This document shows positions 1 through 11,123 of a DNA stretch of 64,000 bases, piece by piece. Below the pieces are notes generated by a model. It worked only from the letters and a program-made list of their open reading frames with translations, ran no database searches and was not told where the DNA came from. Position numbers and translations under genes: made by a program. The stretch covers positions 992,001 through 1,056,000 of the forward strand of contig ML978125.1 of NCBI GenBank assembly GCA_010015805.1. The letters run 5' to 3'. The first letter of the stretch is position 1. Every line of letters starts with the position of its first letter. Source of the stretch: Rhizodiscina lignyota (Eukaryota; Ascomycota; Dothideomycetes; Aulographales; Rhizodiscinaceae).

Positions 1-454
1 ATACAGCGCTTCGACGTCCAAATTGACTCGAATCGCATCCCGGTGACTGGAGTTTCGATCGTCGAAAAGCTCTGCTCGCCGAGCATTCCAATATATGGAG
101 ATCCCCCTTAGCATGGGGTCATGCCCGGACCCAAATTCCAGGTATCCACCTGCAGGGCGGCGGCGTCTGCAATGTATCTCTATTGACGCCGTGGCTATCA
201 TCCGTCGTCACAAGTGCCAAATCAGTATCAACTTCTAATATTCCGACATCCACGATATTTCCTAGCGCATTATTGTCCATATCACCGCAATTGACGAGCA
301 CGCTAACAACCTCGTGGGTACTAGATCAAGCATCATCTGATCCGCCTGGCGTTCATTCCCGCCACGGGACGGATCGAAATGGATCATTATGATTTTCATA
401 AGTGCGATCTTTCGGCCATCTTCTGACATGCTTGCTTTTTGCCAGGTGTTCACA
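1..454. other. no gene called at window edge
   Basis: Only short open frames occur on both strands (the longest about 70 codons), none with recognisable domains or a clear exon structure. It is the 3' flank of the monooxygenase gene and may contain the end of a gene lying outside the window. Confidence 0.4.
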
Positions 455-1753
455 CTATTTCAGCCCCAGACGGTGGGACCATCCTTCCTGAATTGCTTCA
501 ATGACATCGTATCCGTAGCACCAATCTCTTATTCTCCGATCAGCAATTCCATATGCGTTTCCCTCAGCATAGAATCGGTCGACGTTCCTTTCCTCTTCAT
601 TTAAGCCATCACTGAGCAGTGACGCGTTTCTGGCCTCCCTCTGCAGGCCAGGGGGTAAGTGGAGAGTGTTACCCGCGTGCAAACTTGCTTCTCTTACGGC
701 TTCAACCCTGGCCTTTCTCACTTTCTCAAAAACTAACATTGCCTCGGCCAGGGAAGCTCTCGAACTGGATCTCAGCGAAAGACATTCGGCCAATGCAGCA
801 GCATCCTCAACCGCCATGGAAACACCCATTGAGAGGTAAAAGGCCATTGCATGTGCTGCATCTCCCATGAGAACGAATCTCCCTGTGGAAGACGCCCATC
901 TGCGTAGTGGCATGACCTGTTCCACTGGCCAATTTTGAACATTCGGCTGAGCCATTTCAATCAATGCTATCACACAAGGGTCCCACCCGTCAAAGAGGCG
1001 TAGAATCTTCGCTTTATACTCTTCTTGTGACCAGGTCTTTGTATCAACATCATCAGGATGTGACAAGACCATGTTGAGGAGCTCTGAGCTTTTCATCATG
1101 TACGTCATAACTGACAGACTATCGCCGACCCAGCAATTACAGTTGTGTTGAGACACGACCAGAGCCGTTCGTGGATCCGATCTGATTTGCGACACTGGAA
1201 CTCTTGCACGATAGGCTGCCCATCCAGCTTTTGTTAGATGAGTCTCAGAATTTCCAGCACAAAGTGATTCGCGAGCAGAAGAGTTTATTCCATCCACGGC
1301 GACAACGAGATCTGCTTGTAGACGATCGCCATTCGCAAGCACGATTCCACCACCATCAAAGTCGTATTTCACGACGCGGCAGCTAAGCTTGATGTCAACA
1401 CCCGCCTTCACAGCATGCTCGTGAAGGATCCGATGGATATCTGCACGATGGATCACAATGTAAGGCGCGCCGTATCGCGCTTCGAAGTTTGCGAAAGGGA
1501 CGCTTCCAATGATGTGGCCATTGACGTCCTGGCGAACATTAAATGCTGCCGGCAGTGCAGCTTTAGCGAGAATGTCTGGTCCGAGTCCCCACTTCCAAAA
1601 GTATTTCGTCGCATTTGGTGTCATTTGCACGCCAGCTCCTATCTCGGCCAGTTGCGACGCAGATTCGACAATGGTGATTTTGTGGCCGGCAATGGCGAGG
1701 CACAAAGCAGCTGACAATCCGCCAATGCCGGCACCGACGATGATGATTTCCAT
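455..1753 (-). CDS. FAD-dependent monooxygenase, salicylate hydroxylase-like
   Basis: A single uninterrupted frame of 432 codons with a clear ATG. The protein is a group A flavoprotein monooxygenase of the PHBH/salicylate hydroxylase fold. The Rossmann FAD motif GAGIGG is at residues 7-12, followed by an acidic residue ending the second strand (IVESA). A DG motif (VAVDGINSSARE) lies near residue 153 and the second FAD motif GDAAHAM near residue 297. Such enzymes use NAD(P)H and O2 to hydroxylate, often decarboxylatively, aromatic acids; the substrate cannot be read from sequence. Salicylate is only the family name; other phenolic acids or a secondary-metabolite step are equally possible. No signal peptide is seen, so it is probably cytosolic. 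It is divergent from LCL3 across 556 bp, and I see no partner pathway genes beside it. Confidence 0.88.
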   Translation of the reverse strand: MEIIIVGAGIGGLSAALCLAIAGHKITIVESASQLAEIGAGVQMTPNATKYFWKWGLGPDILAKAALPAAFNVRQDVNGHIIGSVPFANFEARYGAPYIVIHRADIHRILHEHAVKAGVDIKLSCRVVKYDFDGGGIVLANGDRLQADLVVAVDGINSSARESLCAGNSETHLTKAGWAAYRARVPVSQIRSDPRTALVVSQHNCNCWVGDSLSVMTYMMKSSELLNMVLSHPDDVDTKTWSQEEYKAKILRLFDGWDPCVIALIEMAQPNVQNWPVEQVMPLRRWASSTGRFVLMGDAAHAMAFYLSMGVSMAVEDAAALAECLSLRSSSRASLAEAMLVFEKVRKARVEAVREASLHAGNTLHLPPGLQREARNASLLSDGLNEEERNVDRFYAEGNAYGIADRRIRDWCYGYDVIEAIQEGWSHRLGLK

Positions 1754-2309
1754 CTCTTGAATCGGTCAAAAGGTGCTAGAGTTATGAGAGTCCCCCTATG
1801 AGGTTTGATTGAGAAAGAAGACCCAACTTTTGAACTGAAATTATCCATGAGCTTCATGAAGGTGTAGCTGAATGGGCAGGGGAGGTAAAGAATATAAATG
1901 CGAGTATCTCGGCACCAACGGGATTAAATAAGTTACGGGGCTGATCAACGATCGAAACAAGAAAGACTAGAATCAGTCTCACAGCATGACAGACTCGGTC
2001 GTCGAATGATGACTACAGGAATACTAAGTTTGCCCTTAGCAGTTCCGATGTTCTCAATGTGGTATTATGACCTCTGCTGTCAGCTCAACCCCGATATTTT
2101 CTAAATTCGGTATCGTTCAATATTGGGCCGGAATATATACACGGAATATAGTGACAGAATACATAGCACTGTAAATGTAGAGTTTCGAGATAATCAAGGC
2201 TCCGTGAAGGCCTTTAAATAGCTAGCTTCATGTTGCACGGACCCCCGCCTTTCTCCATGCCACAAAATTCGCGCTGTTACTCACTCCTTCGTGCGCCTCT
2301 TTACGCACA
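1754..2309. other. divergent intergenic region, monooxygenase/LCL3
   Basis: An AT-richer spacer between two divergent start codons. It must hold both promoters, but I recognise no specific operator or repeat in it. Confidence 0.5.
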
Positions 2310-3221
2310 ATGAGATGGCCATGGTCCCATCAAAACCCGAACCAGCCACTCGATCCAGATGAAGAGGCCAACCGCAAACCCGTCCGCTGGACGGATTCGC
2401 TAAACAAGACTGACTGGAAGCAGTACCTTGAAGTCCGCAACCTAGTACCCACTATTGTCTTCACGGTCACCACCGTCTTCTCCATCCACGTCTACAAACG
2501 CTATCTGCGGCGTATTCCGTCGAGCGAGTACATCAAGCCGAGTTTCTTCAGAAGGAGGAGCCTTTTGGGCACCGTGACGAGCGTGGGAGATGGCGACAAT
2601 TTTAGGTTGTTCCACACACCTGGAGGACGGATCGCGGGATGGGGCTGGTTGCCATGGAGAAGGGTTCCAACGAAGAGGGAAGACTTGAAGGAAAAGACTG
2701 TAAGAACTTTGGACATGCAAGCTTGATAGAAGGATACTAATCGGTGTCTATAGGTTCATGTCCGTATCGCAGGGATAGACGCTCCAGAGCTTGCTCACTT
2801 TGGCCGCCCTGCTCAGCCATTTGGCGAGGAAGCTCTTCAATGGCTCACAAAGTACATACTACACCGTCGAGTGCGAGCATACATATACCGTCGAGATCAA
2901 TACGACCGCGTTGTTGCAACAGTATTCGTCCGACAAGGGCTATTCCGACGAGATGTTGGGTTGCAGATGCTACGTAATGGGCTAGCTACGGTGTACGAGG
3001 CCAAGTTTGGATCAGAGTTTGGGAAGTCCGAGAAGAAATACCGCGAGGCGGAGGCGGCGGCGAAGCAGAACAGAGTGGGAATGTGGGCCACGCCTGGATT
3101 CCTATCTCGGTTGCTAAAGGGCGGCAGTGCGACGCCTGAGAGTCCAAGGGCATTCAAGACCCGTATGACAGCCAAAGAGAAGGCAGGTGCTGACCAGAAG
3201 CCGGCTGAAGGGCGGAAATAA
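2310..3221 (+). CDS. LCL3: LCL3-type membrane-anchored staphylococcal-nuclease-like endonuclease
   Basis: Two exons, 2310..2699 and 2754..3221, separated by a 54-nt intron (GTAAGA..TATAG, branch point ACTAAT), give 285 residues. After a hydrophilic N-terminus there is one membrane segment ([17 protein letters not shown], about residues 47-63). The SNase/thermonuclease domain follows: [12 protein letters not shown], then [15 protein letters not shown] (catalytic Arg/Asp strand), [13 protein letters not shown], and a C-terminal helix ending KQNRVGMW. Length, single TM and domain order match fungal LCL3, a probable mitochondrial/ER membrane endonuclease first named from a yeast lifespan screen. 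The C-terminal tail is lysine-rich and disordered. The gene lies about 0.6 kb upstream of the carbamoyl-phosphate synthase gene on the same strand. The splice model restores the conserved core exactly, so confidence is high. Confidence 0.93.
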
Positions 3222-3380
3222 GTACGCCTGAAAGATTTTGAGAGCCAAATAACGATTGATACCCACTGATTGAATAACTATTCGTCTCTTCATGCATGAT
3301 GATTCTGTTTGCGAGCACTTGTATGAAGACAGGCTACAATGCTATTGTAAATATTCTGCACTGCGTACGTTCCCTATCTA

Positions 3381-3402
3381 CAGGAGCTACGCGCAGCTCC
3401 TG
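3381..3402. repeat. perfect 8-bp-stem hairpin, 6-nt loop
   Basis: CAGGAGCT at 3381-3388 and its exact reverse complement AGCTCCTG at 3395-3402 flank the loop ACGCGC. It lies 160 bp past the LCL3 stop and 436 bp before the next start, so it could sit in the LCL3 3' UTR or in the upstream part of the next promoter. No function is implied by sequence alone. Confidence 0.5.
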
Positions 3403-3668
3403 TGGCGTTGAGCCAATGGCATCTTGTAATAGGATGGACTGCATTGGTGAGGTGACAGCCCGATCGCCCCGCAAGCTCGCAGGAGCAACCCCTGCTGCCG
3501 ATGACGAGCAAAAAAAAGTTTTGGAAAATTTCGATCCACGCGGAAGGAAAATTCATGTATCAATTCAAGCGTTACCTTCGCTGAATCTCGTGTGTATGAT
3601 CAATCCAGCTACAACTGGAATCTCCATTTTCTTTCATCCAAGCAGGGCAACGGGATGAGGAGGGCAAT

Positions 3669-3679
3669 TGACTGAGTCA
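3669..3679. promoter_or_regulatory. Gcn4/CPC1/CpcA-type response element
   Basis: The 11-bp palindrome TGACTGAGTCA contains TGAGTCA, a match to the cross-pathway control element TGA(C/G)TCA bound by the bZIP regulators Gcn4 (yeast), CPC1 (Neurospora) and CpcA (Aspergillus). It lies 159 bp upstream of the start codon of an arginine-biosynthesis gene, a classic target of that circuit. Seen: the motif and its position. Inferred: that it is used. Confidence 0.6.
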
Positions 3680-3837
3680 CTTCCATTGTCGTATCTCATC
3701 GCTGCTATCGCGTGCGAGCCACCCATCACCTGCAGCTTCCACCAAAAAGCACACCGCGCGCGGCGCAACCTCTATTATCCCAAGGCCTACGAGGCTCCAA
3801 ACTTTCTATCCTCTCATTACAGCTCTGTGAGGCTTCA

Positions 3838-6800
3838 ATGGCGTCAATTGCACGCTATTCGCGTCGCATTGGTTCCTCGTCATGCTGGAAATCGCCCGCC
3901 TCCTCGCCCTCTCTCACCGCTCGATGCTTTACCTCCAACTCGACCATCACCGCCCGTCCTCTTGCACATCGCAGTTTAGCGAAAGCAATCTCTCAGCATA
4001 GCCGAAATCTCTCGAAGTTTGCTCCTCGAAGTGCGGCAATCCAGACACAAGAAGCACCAAATGCACAAGCATATCTGAATAGTGGAGCAATTGCGGGTGC
4101 TCGAGATTTGGTTGATGTCAAAAAGGTGCTTGTCATTGGTAGTGGAGGTCTCAGTATTGGCCAGGCAGGCGAATTTGATTACTCTGGTGAGTTTGTCTCT
4201 TTGAGTTTGCAAATGGTGAACGGATGACACCTGTTGCTGCTATGACTCAGTGTCTTGGAGTATACTATGGAGCAAATCGAACGGTGTTAACATGCCATAT
4301 TGCAGGATCACAAGCTCTGAAAGCATTGAAAGAGGCTGGAGTCCAATCCGTGCTTATCAACCCCAACATCGCGACCATCCAGACAGCGCACGTGCTCGCC
4401 GATGAAGTTTACTACCTACCTGTCACACCAGAATATGTCACATACGTTATCGAGAGGGAGCAACCAGATGGCATCTTCCTCAGCTTCGGTGGACAGACCG
4501 CACTCAACCTCGGCGTGCGAATGGAGAAGATGGGCATATTCGAGCGGTATGGAGTCAAAGTGCTTGGCACCAGCATCCGGACACTGGAAGTCAGCGAGGA
4601 CCGGGACCTGTTCGCTAAAGCGCTCAAGGAGATAAACATCCCAATCGCTGAGTCCATTGCGGTTGGCACGGTCGAAGAGGCTCTCGATGCTGCGGAGAAA
4701 GTTGGATATCCCATCATCGTCCGAGCTGCTTATGCACTGGGTGGTCTCGGCTCTGGATTTGCGAATAATCCTGAAGAGCTTCGAGATCTGTCTGCCAGGT
4801 CTCTGACTCTGTCACCTCAAATCTTGGTCGAGAAATCCCTCAAGGGCTGGAAGGAAGCGGAGTACGAGGTTGTTCGCGATGCGAGCGACAACTGTATTAC
4901 CGTCTGCAACATGGAAAACTTTGACCCTCTTGGTGTGCATACTGGCGATAGTATAGTCGTGTCACCGAGCCAAACATTCAGCGACGAGGAATACCACATG
5001 CTTCGGTCAGCATCCATCAAGATTGTGCGACACTTGGGCGTCGTCGGAGAGTGCAATGTACAGTACGCACTACAACCTGATGGCCTCGACTACCGTGTTA
5101 TCGAAGTTAATGCGCGTCTCTCTCGGTCCTCTGCTCTCGCCTCGAAAGCTACTGGATACCCTCTAGCTTATACAGCTGCCAAAATCGGATTGGGACACAC
5201 GCTACCGGAGCTACCGAACGCTGTAACAAAGACTACAACAGCAAACTTCGAACCGAGTCTGGACTACATTGTCACAAAGATGCCTCGTTGGGATCTGAGC
5301 AAATTTCAAAACGTCAAGCGCGATATCGGCAGTTCCATGAAGTCCGTTGGCGAGGTGATGGCTATTGGTAGGACTTTCGAGGAGTCGTTCCAGAAGGCAT
5401 GCAGACAGGTGGATCCCAAGTTCTTGGGCTTCCAGGGCGACAAGTTCGAGGACCTCGACGACGTTTTGAAGAATCCAACCGATCGTCGCTGGTTAGCTGT
5501 CGGTCAAGCCATGTACCATGAAGGCTATTCTGTCGACAAGGTGCACGACTTGACTAAGATTGACAAGTGGTTCTTGTACAAGCTCCAAAACATCGTGGAC
5601 TGCACAAAAGAGCTGCAGAAAATCGGAAGCCTGTTCGGTCTCAAGAAAGAGCTCATGACAAAGGCGAAGAAGCTTGGCTTCTCTGACAAGCAAATCGCAC
5701 GTGCTGTCAATAGCACGGAGGACGAGGTGCGAGCTCGCAGAAAGGGCTTTGGCATCCGGCCATGGGTCAAGAAGATTGATACGCTTGCTGCGGAGTTTCC
5801 CGCTGATACCAACTACCTCTACACGACCTACAACGCCAGTTCTCACGACGTTACCTTCAATGATCACGGTGTCCTTGTCCTCGGTAGCGGTGTCTACAGG
5901 ATTGGAAGCTCAGTCGAGTTCGATTGGTGTGCCGTCAATGCTACCCTATCCCTGAACAAACTTGGAAAGAAGACAGTCATGATTAATGTGAGTTATATAT
6001 CTTCTCCTTCTCGCTTACGAAAAAAGCCGCCTTCGCCAGTCCGACAGAAGGGAGCGAGAGCCGAGCTTTCCAAGGCTCTAGCGGTATGAGCTGCCGGGCT
6101 GCTTGATGTCTTGATATTACTGTACAGCTTCTATTCGAAGTCGTACATGTCAAATACATTCCGAAGCATAGCAAATTCACGCTCCAGAGATGCTCTCGCT
6201 AGTCCGGGCTATGACTTCGATTGAAGGCAATCCTACCACGTTTGGGCTTTCATATTCTTACTACTCATTTACAAGATATGTGCTAACTTCCTTCCGGTAT
6301 AATCCCGAGACCTACAGCACTGATTTCGACGTTGCGGACAAACTATACTTTGAGGAGCTTAGCTACGAACGCGTCATGGATATCTACGAGTTGGAGACTG
6401 CCAGTGGCGTTGTCGTGTCCGTTGGAGGCCAGCTTCCTCAAAATATCGCTTTGAAGCTGCAAGAAACGGGCAAAGCAAAGGTCTTAGGAACCGACCCGAA
6501 TGATATCGACAAGGCAGAAGATCGTCACAAATTCTCACAAATTCTCGATTCAATTGGCGTCGACCAGCCGCAGTGGAAAGAACTTACGTCTGTCGCAGAA
6601 GCTAAGAAGTTTGCCGAAGATGTCGGCTTTCCCGTGCTTGTCCGACCCAGTTACGTCCTGTCTGGAGCTGCTATGACTGTCATTCGAACGGAAGAAGAAC
6701 TACAAGAGAAGCTCGAAGCTGCAAGCAATGTATCGCCCGATCATCCTGTGGTCATCACCAAGTACATTGAAGGCGCACAAGAAATTGATGTCGACGCAGT

Positions 6801-7838
6801 CGCGTACAACGGCAAGCTCCTCGTTCACGCAGTGAGTGAGCACATAGAGGATGCTGGCGTGCATTCCGGCGATGCTACGTTGGTCCTACCTCCAGTCAAC
6901 CTCGACCAGCGAATTATCGAGCGCGTGAAAGAGATCGCCGAGAAGGTGGCCAAGGCATGGAGCATTACCGGCCCATTCAACATGCAGATCATCAAAGCGG
7001 ACAACCCCGATGGCGGCGAGCCAGCCCTGAAGGCCATCGAATGCAACCTCCGCGCATCCCGCTCGTTCCCCTTCGTCAGCAAAGTCCTGGGTACGAACTT
7101 CATAGACGTCGCAACACGCGCTCTCGTCGGCCGTGACGTTCCCGAACCGGTTGATCTCATGTCCGTCAAGCGAGACTATCTCGCCACCAAGGTTCCACAA
7201 TTCTCATGGACGCGTCTTGCAGGCGCAGACCCATATCTCGGCGTTGAGATGGCCAGCACGGGTGAGATGGCATGCTTTGGTAAGGACCTTGTCGAAGCGT
7301 ATTGGGCATCGATGCAGTCGACGATGAACTTCCGTCTGCCGCAACCGGGTGAGGGCCTCCTCTTCGGCGGCGACATCTCGAAGCTAGAACTCGCAAAGAT
7401 TGTAGACTACCTCAACCCACTCGGATATAAGCTGTATGCAGCGAACAACGAGGTAAAGAAGCACCTCGAGCAGTCGTCGAAGGACGGTAGCGTGAGTGTC
7501 GAGGTCATCGAATTCCCGAAGGAAGACAAGAGGGCGCTCAGGGAAGTGTTTAAGAAGTACGATATTCGCGGTGTGTTTAATCTGGCGAAGGCGAGGGCGT
7601 CGTCGCTTGTGGATGAAGACTATGTCATGAGGAGGAACGCGGTTGACTTCGGGGTGCCTCTGTTTATGGAGCCAAAGGTTAGTGGATACCTCTACGAAGA
7701 TTTGATGGAGAATCTAACGTATATCTGCAGACGGCCGAACTTTTCGCACGGTGTATGAGTGAGAAGCTACCTCGCAAGGAGGGTATTCCAAGCGAGGTCA
7801 AGCGGTGGAGTGAATTCATTGGTGGAAAGCCGCTGTAA
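3838..7838 (+). CDS. CPA2: carbamoyl-phosphate synthase, arginine-specific large chain, mitochondrial
   Basis: Exons 3838..4186, 4306..5987, 6298..7677 and 7731..7838 give 1172 residues, close to the family length. An N-terminal Ser/Arg-rich presequence (about 70 residues) predicts mitochondrial import. Two ATP-grasp halves follow: the first opens with [22 protein letters not shown]; the second with [20 protein letters not shown], then the NYNPET region, [11 protein letters not shown], and a C-terminal MGS-like regulatory domain. It makes carbamoyl phosphate from bicarbonate, ammonia supplied by the small subunit, and 2 ATP for arginine synthesis. Absence of fused aspartate transcarbamylase and the presequence favour the arginine enzyme over the pyrimidine one. 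Exon 3 is anomalous: the conserved reading starts after GG, not AG, at 6296-6297, behind a good TGCTAAC branch point (see findings). The start at 3838 was chosen over upstream in-frame 3712 because it begins a typical presequence. Neurospora arg-3 is the equivalent gene. Confidence 0.93.
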
Positions 7839-8828
7839 ATTTTCGAGAGGCGTATGATTACCGGGCCTTAGCAATACCAGGGGGCAACGTCTTGAGATAT
7901 TGGAGTTTAGGGAATATCAAAAGTGTTGCAGCGATCATCTAGTCATAAATGGCGACCCAGGCTCGCATTTTCTGGCGTCAGAGGCGATTTGGTTGCTTGC
8001 AAAAGCGCCTACACCAAGTTCAGGCTAGATTTTAGAGCCTGAGGTATCTCCGTTCTCTCCATAGTCTTCGACGCAAGATAATGCAAGCAGTAAGCTAAAT
8101 CAGCAGAGCCAATTATAATCCCAGTTCACATGGTGTCAGGAGCGGGTGTGTGAGCACATGAAATCCGATGCACGAGCAGCTCATTGTGAAGTCATCGCAT
8201 ATGCTCTTTCTCATGATCTTGTATTCGTTGGAACTGTAGAGATGACGCATAGAACCAAACACCCATAGATCTTAGTGGGTTGGGCGCTGGACTAGAGGTG
8301 TATCAGCAAAGCCGCTCTCACAACTTTTTGTCGAACCATCTTATGGATTCTAATGAAATTTATTGGGCGGCCGGGGTTAGCGTTGCTATCCGTTCTGACA
8401 CGTTAGAAGGTTCACTGATAGGAATGGCATATGTTGGTGAATATCATATAGTGCTTGAATAATTTGAAGAGACGCCAAATTGAATATTGACCTTGCAGAG
8501 CCGCCGAGAGCGAGAAAGCGAAGAACAACGGACTCAGTGTGATGGAGGGTAGCTGCTTCCCATGTCCCATGCCTGACAACGCAGAAGCCAGCAACGCTGC
8601 ACGCCAAATATCTTCCAGTAGGTGTGTAGACTCGTACACCCTCCGACACTGCGTCTTTATGCTTTGCAGAGCCTCATATCCAAATTGAAAAGAGCGTGAC
8701 TCACGACCTTCCTGATTCCTTTGCCTCCCTTGAAAGTGCGATCAAACGGCCAAGCCATTGTGGAGTCAAGAGGTTCCCAGCACGAATCCGAAGCACTTGC
8801 AAACCCGTCACTTGCGCTCAATACCACC
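7839..8828. other. gene-poor region downstream of carbamoyl-phosphate synthase
   Basis: Roughly 1 kb with only short, unconvincing open frames on both strands. I see no conserved domain, repeat or RNA gene. It begins the gene-poor stretch that extends to the ATG6 gene. Confidence 0.4.
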
Positions 8829-9011
8829 ATGACGCGTTGGCACCTGATCTCTATCGCTCTGTCGTGCATAATTTGCCTTGCTGCCTGCGTGGCATCAGCA
8901 GAGGAAAGCCGCCGAAAGGAGGTTGACCGGTTTGTAACACCATGCTCGCGTGCCGTCCCGTTCCGTTGGATGTTCTGCAGAGCACCAACGCTCCTGCAGG
9001 CTAGCAAATGA
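8829..9011 (+). CDS. candidate small secreted protein (weak)
   Basis: An ATG opens a 60-codon frame whose first 24 residues look like a classical signal peptide: MTRW, then a hydrophobic core (LISIALSCIICLAACV), then an ASA-E cleavage-like site. The remainder is basic, with two further cysteines. A possible splice donor (GTTTGT) follows codon 33, so the true C-terminus is uncertain. Small cysteine-containing secreted proteins in gene-poor fungal DNA are often effectors, but here the only evidence is the signal peptide. It could equally be a chance open frame; no homologue is recognised. Confidence 0.22.
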   Translation: MTRWHLISIALSCIICLAACVASAEESRRKEVDRFVTPCSRAVPFRWMFCRAPTLLQASK

Positions 9012-10106
9012 GAGAAGCGAGAACAGTACCCTGCCACGGCCAAGAGAGCCCTGGATATCGTCTCTGATTGAGTTAACGAACTTAGGCTCCAGTATCAGCC
9101 GCTTTCATGAGAAATACCGCTCGTGGGTAGAATGCTAACGTCCAATTGCAATAGAACAAGTCAGTAGGTCTTTCTGGAGAACGATCTTCTCTTGTGGAGT
9201 TTGTATGGCCACCCTGTCGCTAGTCGATGTCCTGCAGGATTAATGCCCATCCTCCCATGCTTAAGGACAGCGCCATTGGCAAATACGACTGTGGATGCCT
9301 CGCTGGCTCTCAGGCAGACACGCTATGTGTTGCAGTCTAAAATTCATTCTCTGAATTGCATTAGGTTGTTGACCTGGGGGCCTGATTACCATGGCCCTGT
9401 ACGGAGTAGGTGAGACGTGAAATAGAACGATCTGGTTTCGGCAAATGATGTTTTGTAACTTTTTGTTCATCGTGAACAGCGGTTGTTATGAGAATAATGC
9501 GGAAGAGCTTTTTATAGGGCGTTTTCCGGGGCAACTATGTTATATAATTGAAAGAATAGAGATTGAATAGATGAGAGCTGTTGATTGGACAGCATGGAGC
9601 TATTCGTAAGAAGTACCTAATTAAAAAGAGATAGTTGTGGGGAGTTAAGTGCCCCTTTTTGAGCTCGAGCCGCAAAGAGCGCCCTCAAGTGCTTCTAATA
9701 AGACTGACGAATATTCAATGCATAGGGTCATAAGTAATGAAAAATTGAAACACTGACCTCGATAACTATACTTCTTTCATCTCCATCGTTTTGTATGTCT
9801 AGGAGGGCTACGTCGTCAATCACCGCTGCTTGCCATTGGCCCAGCATATCTACTTTCAATGCAGCCTGCCTGACCTGCAGCTTCGACATCCCTGGAGCTG
9901 ATCCCGTCTTCAACGACATCGCCCATCGCCCCAATGTCAACTCTCCGGAGAAGTGGCATGACACAAGCGGAGACCGTCATCTGTGGAGCCTCCTCGATGA
10001 AGATGATGGCAGCCTATAAAAATGTGGAAGCTGGACCATTGCGCATCCGCGACAGATACCTTTCTGGACCCCCAGATTACAACGAACAACATCACCTATT
10101 TTGCTC
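9012..10106. other. no gene seen
   Basis: About 1.1 kb with short frames only. The middle (about 9500-9720) is AT-rich. No repeat with clear ends or RNA gene was recognised. The last part must include the promoter of the DUF6594 gene. Confidence 0.35.
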
Positions 10107-11080
10107 ATGAATGCACTGTGCACCATGGCAACCACGGCCGATTCACCTTCCACTACTGCAGCAGAAGAGGGTAGACCGGATAAAATATTAAAGGGCTATC
10201 AGTGGCTTGCACGATATATGTGCACACTCGACCACAGTGCCTGCTTCAGGAAGTTCGAGGAGCTCTTTTGTCAAGCCCTCTTTGACTGCCAAGAGGAGTT
10301 GATAGGCCTCGAAAACAGATTTCATCGAAGGCAGGCGGCCAATCAGGAGAATGGTAGTGGTGTAAGGATCCAAGTAACCTCAGGGAGTGTTGCTGCTAAA
10401 GGTACTCGAGACCAACGACGGCCAGAGAGACCGGAAAGCTTTTTCCGAGCTGGAGATAAAGAAGCTCACAGAATACGGTAAGAGCGTTCTCAGTATATCA
10501 TGGAGACCTGACCGCTGACAAGTCTTGAGCTTCCATGGTTGTACTTTTCTCCACGCTTCAGAGCCTCCCTAAGCCCAACGGGTATGACCTGTCTCGTCTC
10601 CAGGACGGCTTGGATAACGAAAAGCTGAAGTGGGTGAACGGGAATATCTGGGGGACCAAAGAGAACAGAGAGCAAGTTGCGTCCGACCTTGCTTGCACAA
10701 AGAGACGAACCTTCCAAGGCCCAGTTACGAGAGTGTTGTGTGAAAAAGTTATTCCGTTTATCGTTCAATGGTGTGGATTGGTGGCGACGAAGGTGGACGA
10801 TAGCCTCGGTATTGTGACCACCGAAGACGAAGCAGCTAACACTTTCACATATGTGCTGTCCGCTGTGGTTGCAAGTCTACTCCAATACCTCCCCGTTGTC
10901 ATTTTATATTGCATTGGTTCGATGGGCAAACGCATAGCTGTCCTCGGAGTTTTTACTGTCGTATTTACGTTCGCTGTAGCCGTATTTACTTCGGCAAGTC
11001 CTACAGAGATTTTTGCTGTTACGGCTGCATTTTTAGCAGTGCAGGTAATCTTCGTTGGTCAAAATTGTCCTGTTGCATGA
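10107..11080 (+). CDS. DUF6594 family integral membrane protein (copy 1)
   Basis: Model: exons 10107..10361, 10402..10477 and 10530..11080, giving 293 residues. The N-terminal part has the family hallmark GYQWLARYM, then a helical segment (FRKFEELFCQALFDCQEELIGLE). The middle carries LQSLPKPNGYDLSRL; three hydrophobic helices end the protein (VLSAVVASLLQYLPVVILY, IAVLGVFTVVFTFAVAVF, IFAVTAAFLAVQVIFV). This is the usual order of fungal DUF6594 proteins, which are abundant, lineage-expanded and of unknown function. The first intron would be only 40 nt and is the weakest part of the model. The second (52 nt, GTAAGA..TTGAG) restores the frame well. A more distant relative lies at 36221-37235. Confidence 0.72.
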
Positions 11081-11123
11081 TCGATCTGGGATGGTCTTCT
11101 TTTGTCAGGTGGGACGTCGCTCG

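Noticed and set aside
455-7838. Monooxygenase, LCL3 and carbamoyl-phosphate synthase as one functional unit
   Set aside because: They belong to unrelated pathways and have separate promoters; adjacency alone is no evidence.
8657-9043. Minus-strand frame of 128 codons
   Set aside because: Composition is unremarkable, with no domain or exon partners; the opposite-strand signal-peptide frame is more persuasive though also weak.
11080-11116. A GTAATC..TTGTCAG intron at the end of DUF6594 copy 1
   Set aside because: Reading through gives the family-like ending FLAVQVIFVG; splicing would replace it with unrelated residues.
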